Source: Campylobacter concisus
GTDB taxonomy: Bacteria; Campylobacterota; Campylobacteria; Campylobacterales; Campylobacteraceae
Direction of reading: 5' to 3'
NCBI RefSeq assembly: GCF_003049085.1
Contig: NZ_PIQX01000009.1
Coordinates: 1-52,476, forward strand
DNA length: 52,476 nt
In this document: piece by piece, positions 47,080 to 52,476 of the stretch
Layout: each line of letters opens with the position of its first letter
Position numbering within the stretch: position 1 is the first letter of the stretch
Position numbers and translations under genes: made by a program
Notes under the pieces: generated by a model
What the model saw: only the letters and a program-made list of their open reading frames with translations
What the model was told of the DNA's origin: nothing
The model's database searches: none

Positions 47080-47737
47080 GCACGCCTCCATTTTCTATGA
47101 CGAAGTGTCGGTATGGGATACGAAGCGTTGATGGGATATGATGCGTCACCACAACCACGCTCGTGCCTAAAAATTCCCTAGCTGATTTTAGAAGTGACCA
47201 GATGACATCGCTTGAGTATTCGTCTAAATTTCCCGTTGGCTCGTCACATAATAGCAAATTTGGATTGTGTGCGAGAGCCCTTGCCATGGCAACTCTTTGC
47301 TGCTCACCACCACTTAGTTCACGAGGGTATTTATCGGCTTTATGAAGCATATTTACATGTTTTAAAAGTTTAGCCACTTGCTTTTTACTCACATTTTGAT
47401 TGATGCCTTTGATGATGAGGGGCAACATAACGTTTCTTTCCACATTCCATTCATTTATCAAGCGATAATTTTGAAATATAATGCCAACTCGCTGCCTAAG
47501 CTCACAAAGCCTTTTATCATCGATGTCGTCCATTTGCGTCATGCAGACATTTAGCTCTCCAGCAAGAGGTGAAATTTCTCCATAAAATGACTTTAAAAGC
47601 GTGCTTTTTCCACTTCCGCTCTTGCCTGTGATAAAGACAAAATCATTTGCGTAAATATCTAAATTAACGCTATTAATTACGATTTCATCGCGTTCATAAG
47701 CTAGGCTCAAATTCCTTGCACTAATTATCTCTTGCAT
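47066..47737 (-). CDS. ftsE: Cell-division ATP-binding protein FtsE
   Basis: A 223-residue ABC ATPase. Walker A is ITGKSGSGKSTLLKSFYGE (about 34-52), the Q-loop is IFQNYRLINEWNV, the signature is ELSGGEQQRVAMARAL, Walker B is LLLCDEPTGNLDEYSS, and the H-loop His follows in VVVTHH. The short length and the EPTGNLD wording are typical of FtsE/LolD. The neighbouring ftsX settles it as FtsE. It overlaps trmB by 17 bases and ftsX by 14. It works on the cytoplasmic face at the division site. Confidence 0.93.
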   Translation of the reverse strand: MQEIISARNLSLAYERDEIVINSVNLDIYANDFVFITGKSGSGKSTLLKSFYGEISPLAGELNVCMTQMDDIDDKRLCELRQRVGIIFQNYRLINEWNVERNVMLPLIIKGINQNVSKKQVAKLLKHVNMLHKADKYPRELSGGEQQRVAMARALAHNPNLLLCDEPTGNLDEYSSDVIWSLLKSAREFLGTSVVVVTHHIPSTLRIPYRHFVIENGGVHEIA

Positions 47738-48908
47738 CAGCCAAATACTCCTTCAAAAGCTCGTGCGCTGCTAAATTCTCACGAATTAAGATCGGTTTTC
47801 TTATAAAATATTCGCTTTTTTCATCGCTTATTTTGATAAAACATTGCTCAGGTTTATTAAATGCTCCAAAAGCAACTTTTAGCAAAATTTCACCCTCATT
47901 TATGGTGTAAATTTCTTCAAAATGTAAAAAATAATCCTCTTTTTTGATGATGAAATTTTTGAAATTTTTAATGATATTTTTTACGCTTGTCTTTTCTTTA
48001 AAGCTAAAATCTCCAGCTAAAACACTCTCGCTACTTTCAATCTCACAAGTATAAATGACATCATAAATATCCTTATCTTGGCGTCTCCAGCGGTCTTCGT
48101 ACTTACTAGTTACTTCTAAATTTCTATTTTTGAAAACTTCTAATTTTGAGCTTGTAGGCTCTAAAAATTTACTCAAGCTAAAATCGCAATACTCCTTGCT
48201 ATCAGTCCGTAGCTCAAATTTACCGCCTACTTTTAGTATCCTCTCGCACTCAAGCGCAAACGCCGATGAGACTACGCGTCTATGCTCTGCTTTATCCCAC
48301 GGCACTGGAAAGTGTAAAAAGACTCTATCAACTAAATTTGAGCCAACGAGAGAGAGTAAGAGTCTGGCGTCGGTATTTATCAGCCGCACGTTTTCTATGG
48401 CATTTGCCTTGGCTAGCTTTGCTACTTGCTCGATGCTTGGCTTATAGACTTCTATGCCGATAACTAGGGCATTTGGATTGTTTTTGGCTTGATAAAGCAA
48501 GTGCCTGCCAGAACCAAAGCCGATCTCGATGAAAATCTCTTTAAATTTATCTTTTAGCTCGCAAAACGCTGGCACAAACTCTTCAAGGCTTAAAATTTCA
48601 CTCACTTTTTTAGTCAAATTTGTCTTTTTTACGGCAAACGCTTGACTGATTACGTCATTGCAATTTTGCTCTTTAAAAAGCTCCAGTGCCTCTTGCAAAA
48701 GACCAACTTTAGCTGGCTTTGTAAGCTTTTCTCCCTTTACGACGATGCCATTTTTACTGGGCTTTACGACTAGAAAAAAGCTCTCTTCTTCATTTTTTGT
48801 GTAGATGAGCCTCTCGTTTCGGCCATTTGCCTGCCAAAGAAATTTGACCTTGTCATTACCAAATGGAAACGAGAGCTCTTTTAAAGACGAAGCGATGAAA
48901 TTTGGCAT
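47721..48908 (-). CDS. trmB: tRNA (guanine-N7-)-methyltransferase, extended form
   Basis: 395 residues methylating G46 of tRNAs. The SAM-binding motif is EIGFGSGRHLLYQAKNNPNALVIGIEVYKP, split here at about residues 131-160, and the TrmB signature is VFLHFPVPWDKAEHRRVV near residue 216. It is much longer than the roughly 240-residue E. coli enzyme. There are about 110 extra residues in front of the methylase and about 110 behind it, a form I associate with Campylobacter and Helicobacter. The roles of the extra parts are unknown. Its ATG overlaps the flpA stop by one base (TAATG), so its translation depends on ribosomes reaching the end of the second flpA frame. Confidence 0.92.
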   Translation of the reverse strand: MPNFIASSLKELSFPFGNDKVKFLWQANGRNERLIYTKNEEESFFLVVKPSKNGIVVKGEKLTKPAKVGLLQEALELFKEQNCNDVISQAFAVKKTNLTKKVSEILSLEEFVPAFCELKDKFKEIFIEIGFGSGRHLLYQAKNNPNALVIGIEVYKPSIEQVAKLAKANAIENVRLINTDARLLLSLVGSNLVDRVFLHFPVPWDKAEHRRVVSSAFALECERILKVGGKFELRTDSKEYCDFSLSKFLEPTSSKLEVFKNRNLEVTSKYEDRWRRQDKDIYDVIYTCEIESSESVLAGDFSFKEKTSVKNIIKNFKNFIIKKEDYFLHFEEIYTINEGEILLKVAFGAFNKPEQCFIKISDEKSEYFIRKPILIRENLAAHELLKEYLADARDN

Positions 48909-50114
48909 TATTTTATGCTAACTTCTGCTTTTGATGACTTATCAGAGGCGATGCCGTACTCATCGATAGCTACGACGCTGTAAGAATAGCTAGCTCCTTT
49001 TTGCACGCTATCATCTCTAAGTCCAGTACCATCTATGCCACTAAAAATTTTCTCACTTGCGCCACTTCTATAAACAGTGTACGAACTAGCTCTATCAACT
49101 GCACTCCAGTTTACATTTACGCCGCTACCATCGTAGCTAGCACTAATATTTGGAGTCTTTGGCGCACCAAGTGTTATTCCCACAATTGGCTCTTCTTGTT
49201 TTAAGCTCTCAAGGCCGTCTTTATCGACTGCTGTGACTCTGTAATACCTTGTTGCCGCATTTGTGTTTATGAGATCTTCATAAGTGTTGCTAGTCGTTTT
49301 TGCTAGATATGTGTAAGGCAAAATTTTACTCACTGTCCTATAAACTTTAAAATAAGCAAAATCCTCAGCCGGCGCGTAATCCCAAGTTAAAATTATCTTT
49401 TTTGGTGCATTTTTTGTTGCCTGAAGGTTTGTTACTGATTTAGGGTAACTCCTTTGTCGTTGCACTTATGTTTTGGCTTGGTTTTGAGACAACGCCTGAA
49501 GAAGTTTTAACTAAAATTCTATACTCATAAGACTTACCAGGTTTTACCTCAGTATCGATATATTCGGCATTTAGTCTGCCATTTACCTCTGCAATTTGGC
49601 TAAATTTATTAGCTCCTGCATCACTTCTTTGAATGATATAGCTTGCCACGGTGCTATCAGGATGCGGTCTCCAGATCACTTTCACACGTCCTGGAAGCCC
49701 TGTAATAGCTTGCGAAAACGGTACTGAATCAAGTAGCGGCTTTGTGGTTGCTGTTGCGATTGTGCCTGGTTGAGAGATGGCATTGTTTGAGTAGGTTCTC
49801 ATCTGGTATGAGTATGTGGTCTCCGGTGCTAGGTTGCGGTCTACATAGTGCGTTGCAAAGCGGTCTTTGATGTCTGCAACTAGCTGCATTTTTGAGTTGG
49901 CATCATTTGGGTTTGAGCGGTAGAGATAGTACCCAACAACGCTTTCATCGGTTACTGGGTTCCATTCAAAACCAACTTCTGTCATGTCTGAAATAGTTTT
50001 TAAACTTGTAATCGTAGGTAGCGACATGCTTTGTTGAGTCGGTACGCTAGAGCCGCATCCCGCCAAGAAAGCTGCTAAAAATGGTGTCAATATGCGTAGG
50101 GCAAATTTTTTCAT
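48908..50114 (-). CDS. flpA: Fibronectin type III lipoprotein FlpA, split by a putative +1 frameshift
   Basis: Two frames together make one 401-residue protein. Frame 1 (50114-49440) has a lipoprotein signal with Cys20 in LAGCGSS and two FN3-like modules (about 33-125 and 129-222), ending KELP-stop. Frame 2 (open from 49465, used from 49439) continues KSVTNLQATK and adds two more FN3-like modules. C. jejuni FlpA, the same size and in the same place, binds fibronectin on host cells. The frame change sits at CCC-TAA behind AAAGGAG; see the separate site entry. Frame 2 has no ATG, GTG or TTG at usable distance after that SD, so reinitiation is unlikely. The ATG at 50114 is favoured (AAGGAG 7 bases upstream) over the TTG before it. 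The start overlaps the pseudouridine-synthase gene by 68 bases. If recoding does not happen, the gene is a truncated two-module lipoprotein. Confidence 0.8.
49440..49455 (-). promoter_or_regulatory. Candidate programmed +1 frameshift site in flpA
   Basis: On the coding strand the order is AAAGGAG (49455-49449), TTA (49448-49446), CCC (49445-49443), TAA (49442-49440), then ATC. An SD-like element 3 bases before a slippery codon and a stop is the arrangement of the prfB site (AGGGGG-UAU-CUU-UGA). Slipping from CCC to CCU gives Pro, then AAA TCA GTA (Lys-Ser-Val), rejoining the second FN3 half without loss. UAA-A is a stronger stop than UGA-C, which counts against very efficient recoding. Confidence 0.5.
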
Positions 50115-51024
50115 CAAAAATCTCCTTGGGAATTTTTTTGTAAATTATTTGGTTAAAGTCATCATACGTTTTTGCGATAAATTCTACCCTTTTGCCAGTT
50201 CGTGGATGGATAAAATAAAGCATATAAGCGTGAAGCATAACTCTGCTTATTTTATCGCCTTGGCTCTTAAATCCGTATAAATCATCGCCTAAAATATGGC
50301 GGTTTATGCTAGATAGGTGCACTCTTATCTGATGCGTCCTACCTGTAAAAAGCTTTGCCGCTATCAAATTTACTCCGCCCTCGCTTAGCAAATTTACGAA
50401 GGCACTTTTTGCAAATTTAGCGTCTGCAACGATCGCTTTTTTTAGGCGGTTGTTTGGATTTCTGCCGATTGGCTTGTCGATGATGACGTCCTCTTTTAGA
50501 GGCAGGTCAATGAGCGCTAGATAAATTCGTCCCATGCTCTTATCGCTTAGCTGCTCGCTTAGTTTTGCATGGGCGAAGTTGTTTTTAGCGACGACGATAG
50601 CGCCGCTAGTACCTTTATCTAGGCGGTGGACGATGCCAGCTCTTACGTCGCCGTTTAAATTTGAAAGCATAAAGCCCTTTTTGTTTAGCCACTCAACAAG
50701 TGTCGCCTCTTTGACACTTGGAGCTTGATGAACGACGATTTGCGGGGGCTTGTTTAGCACTATGAGATCGTCGTCCTCGTAGATGATCGGGATATCAAAA
50801 TTTACTTCGTACTCATTTTGCACCTCTTTTTTTGGGGCAAAATTTACGCAAATTTCATCGTTTTCGCTCAGTAAAAAGCTAGGTTTTGAAACTGGTTTTA
50901 AATTTACGCTTACGAGAGAGTCTTTTATCAAATTTAAAGCTTGATTACGTGAAATTTGAAGCTCTTTGGCCACTGCAACGTCGAGTCTTGAGCTATTTAA
51001 AACATTAAATTTAACCAAAATCAA
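50047..51024 (-). CDS. rluD: RluA/RluD-family 23S rRNA pseudouridine synthase
   Basis: 325 residues. An N-terminal S4 RNA-binding domain (about 8-60: SRLDVAVAKELQISRNQALNLI) precedes the catalytic RluA fold. The active-site motif is IVHRLDKGTSGAIVVAKN (Asp in RLDKGT, about residue 138), followed by RIYLALI and TGRTHQIRVHLSSINRHILGDDLYG. It isomerises uridines in 23S rRNA, probably at RluD-type positions; the exact site cannot be told from sequence. It is the first gene of the minus-strand block. Its last 68 bases overlap the start of flpA, including the whole lipoprotein signal region, which is long for an overlap in this genome. Confidence 0.9.
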   Translation of the reverse strand: MILVKFNVLNSSRLDVAVAKELQISRNQALNLIKDSLVSVNLKPVSKPSFLLSENDEICVNFAPKKEVQNEYEVNFDIPIIYEDDDLIVLNKPPQIVVHQAPSVKEATLVEWLNKKGFMLSNLNGDVRAGIVHRLDKGTSGAIVVAKNNFAHAKLSEQLSDKSMGRIYLALIDLPLKEDVIIDKPIGRNPNNRLKKAIVADAKFAKSAFVNLLSEGGVNLIAAKLFTGRTHQIRVHLSSINRHILGDDLYGFKSQGDKISRVMLHAYMLYFIHPRTGKRVEFIAKTYDDFNQIIYKKIPKEIFDEKICPTHIDTIFSSFLGGMRL

Positions 51025-51035
51025 AGCCTTGTTTG

Positions 51036-51044
51036 TGATATAAT
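51036..51044 (+). promoter_or_regulatory. Extended -10 promoter of rodA
   Basis: TGATATAAT matches TGn-TATAAT and ends 26 bases before the rodA TTG start. It lies in the 46-base gap to the divergent pseudouridine-synthase gene. Confidence 0.55.
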
Positions 51045-51070
51045 CTAGCCCAAAAATTAAGGTTTGCTTC

Positions 51071-52177
51071 TTGATAAAACTAGATCGGCGTATTTTAACA
51101 CATTTTGATTTTATTCAGCCGTTTTTAATAATCCCAATCATAGCCATCTCTTACATCCTAGTTTCCGAAGCAAACGACATTTTAGCAAACAAACAACTTA
51201 TCTATTTTGGCATAGGTTTTGCATCATTTTGTGTAGCGTTTTTGCTGCCTATTAGGCGTATCGACTGGATTATTCCGATGTTTTACTGGATCTGCATCGT
51301 GTTACTTTTAAGCGTCGATCTCTTTGGCGTTAGCAAACTAGGAGCTAGGCGCTGGCTAGAAATTCCCTTTGTTCACTTCACGCTCCAGCCATCAGAGCTG
51401 ATGAAGCCAGCCTTTTTGCTGATGCTAGCCTATCTCATCAAACAGCGTCCTCCAGAGGCTAATGGATACGGAGTAAAAGATTTTTTAAGACTTAGTTTTT
51501 ATATACTTTTACCATTTGTGCTAATCATGAAAGAGCCTGATCTTGGCACCGCACTCATACTTTTAATAGTTGGCTACACCATCCTTTTTGTGATCGGCGT
51601 AAATAAGAAAATTTGGATCACTATCATCCTTGCGATAGGCTTTTTGGCACCAGTTTTGTATGAAAATTTACATGACTATCAAAAAAAAAGAATTCACGAT
51701 TTCATCGCTGAAGAGCCAAGCTATCACGTCAAACAAAGCATCATCGCCATAGGTAGCGGCGGACTCAAAGGCAAGCCAAAAGATGAGGCAACTCAGACAC
51801 ACTTTAAATTTTTGCCAATCGCCACTAGTGACTTCATCTTTGCCTACAACATCGAGCGTTTTGGCTTTTATGGTGGATTATTTTTGCTTGGACTTTATGG
51901 GGCACTTATAACACATCTTTTAAGTTTAAATTACGGTCTAAAAAACGACTATTTTACACAAGTTACCACCACGGGGATTGCTGCACTAATCTTCGTTTAT
52001 GTGGGTGTAAATGTCTCGATGACGATCGGTTTTGCACCAGTTGTGGGCGTGCCACTGCCATTTTTTAGTTATGGTGGAAGTAGTTTTGTTACATTTATGG
52101 TGCTTTTTGGAATTTTACAAAATTTGCTAACTTTTAGATTTGATAGAACTTATAGCTTTATAAAAATTCACTTCTAA
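51071..52177 (+). CDS. rodA: Rod-shape peptidoglycan glycosyltransferase RodA
   Basis: A 368-residue SEDS-family integral membrane protein with about ten transmembrane segments. SEDS features are RRWLEIPFVHFTLQPSELMKP (about 96-116), MKEPDLGTALI, the large periplasmic loop with HDFIAEEPSYHVKQSIIAIGSGG, and the C-terminal VGVPLPFFSYGGSSFV. It polymerises glycan strands for cell elongation with a class B PBP. The length and absence of FtsW-specific extensions favour RodA/MrdB. The start is TTG at 51071 (MIKLDRRIL), with AAGG upstream. No PBP2 gene is adjacent in the visible sequence. Confidence 0.92.
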   Translation: MIKLDRRILTHFDFIQPFLIIPIIAISYILVSEANDILANKQLIYFGIGFASFCVAFLLPIRRIDWIIPMFYWICIVLLLSVDLFGVSKLGARRWLEIPFVHFTLQPSELMKPAFLLMLAYLIKQRPPEANGYGVKDFLRLSFYILLPFVLIMKEPDLGTALILLIVGYTILFVIGVNKKIWITIILAIGFLAPVLYENLHDYQKKRIHDFIAEEPSYHVKQSIIAIGSGGLKGKPKDEATQTHFKFLPIATSDFIFAYNIERFGFYGGLFLLGLYGALITHLLSLNYGLKNDYFTQVTTTGIAALIFVYVGVNVSMTIGFAPVVGVPLPFFSYGGSSFVTFMVLFGILQNLLTFRFDRTYSFIKIHF

Positions 52178-52213
52178 AAATTTCTCCACAAGTATCAAAT
52201 ATATAGTTTTGTC

Positions 52214-52476
52214 CTACCCTACTTTGTGTTTTTTGATACAAGACTTTATAGCATTTATAAGATATTTTATATCCTCTTTTGTATGCGTATAGTGAATGCT
52301 AACACGCACCCAGCCAGGTTTTGCTTCAAAAATGGTATTATCTTTTAAATTTGTATGATACTTCCATAAAATCAGAGAGAATTTACTTGTCTTGTTTCGT
52401 TTTTCTCTCTTGATTTTATAAAATTTCCATAAGTCCCTGCTTTTAAATTAAGTGATCTTTTACACTGTAGCTTAGA
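52214..52476 (-). pseudogene. Degraded 3' end of a class V (PLP) aminotransferase / cysteine-desulfurase-like gene
   Basis: On the minus strand the frame ending at 52214 encodes DNTIFEAKPGWVRVSIHYTHTKEDIKYL, split here, a clear C-terminus of class V aminotransferase-fold enzymes (KPGWVR...HYT). An in-frame stop lies upstream at 52448-52450. In another frame just upstream is AGTYGNFIKSREKNE, which resembles the family's AG(P/T)YG-x-L region. The two frames can be joined by removing one CT unit from the TCTCTCT tract near 52397-52402 (coding strand), so the gene looks frameshifted. The gene continues past the right edge. The family is likely, the broken state less certain. Confidence 0.5.

Noticed and set aside
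47080-47091. ATG at 47091 as the ftsX start
   Set aside because: It has no SD, whereas the ATG at 47079 has GGAGG at ideal spacing.
48908-49465. The second half of flpA as an independent 185-residue gene starting with GTG at 49465
   Set aside because: The GTG lies upstream of the only SD-like sequence, inside the end of the first frame. The first eight residues do not match FN3 proteins, and the remainder is the direct continuation of the lipoprotein.

Overview
The window looks like chromosomal DNA of a Campylobacter (Epsilonproteobacteria/Campylobacterota), most like the C. concisus group. The base composition is low-GC and AAATTTTA-rich, the fumarate reductase order is frdCAB, and there is an Fe-S-free periplasmic S/N-oxide reductase of the BisA/TorA type. 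Several gene blocks also have the same order as I remember from C. jejuni (lgt-frdCAB, the dynamin pair, cdsA-dxr-pgp1-tsaD, and the long mnmC-to-rodA block). The species call is inference. I see no tRNA, rRNA, CRISPR array or intact insertion sequence.

Layout. Positions 1-205 hold a broken type I methyltransferase (hsdM) remnant, followed by AT-rich DNA without genes. Positions 589-4827 (minus strand) hold an ABC-F ATPase, a DUF1287 protein, pgi and galU. Positions 4954-10014 (plus) hold a YigZ/IMPACT protein, lgt and frdCAB. Positions 10055-12374 hold a small membrane protein, a solitary Mrr-like nuclease and a pirin. Positions 12605-17945 (plus) are one tightly packed operon: cdsA, dxr, a uracil-type permease, the cell-shape carboxypeptidase pgp1/csd4, and tsaD. 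Positions 18041-21953 hold a pair of bacterial dynamin-like GTPases. Positions 22003-29009 hold the oxide reductase, three small or unknown genes and an M16 peptidase. Positions 29084-34544 (minus) hold an amino-acid ABC importer, a second paralogous binding protein and a chemoreceptor between them. putP follows at 34695-36182.

From 51024 down to 36241 runs a compact 14-gene minus-strand block: an RluD-type pseudouridine synthase, flpA, trmB, ftsE, ftsX, an EnvC-like protein, pyrH, rpoZ, a Rel/SpoT enzyme, tyrS, a nitronate-monooxygenase-like enzyme, amiA and mnmC. rodA is divergent at the right end, and a degraded class V aminotransferase sits at the right edge. The FtsE-FtsX-EnvC-AmiA set reads as a self-contained module that would activate a septal amidase. 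The putative M23 peptidase has lost most of its zinc ligands, as EnvC-type activators do.

The most striking observation is in flpA, the fibronectin type III lipoprotein gene at 48908-50114. It is split by an in-frame UAA, but the junction reads AAAGGAG-UUA-CCC-UAA. That is an SD-like element, a 3-nt spacer, a slippery codon and then a stop, the same layout as the programmed +1 frameshift site of prfB. A +1 slip on CCC restores the frame exactly. Either this is an undescribed recoding site in an adhesin gene, or it is a one-base insertion or sequencing error.

Other oddities are a sharp GC change inside frdA and frdB that suggests interspecies recombination, and gene remnants at both window edges.
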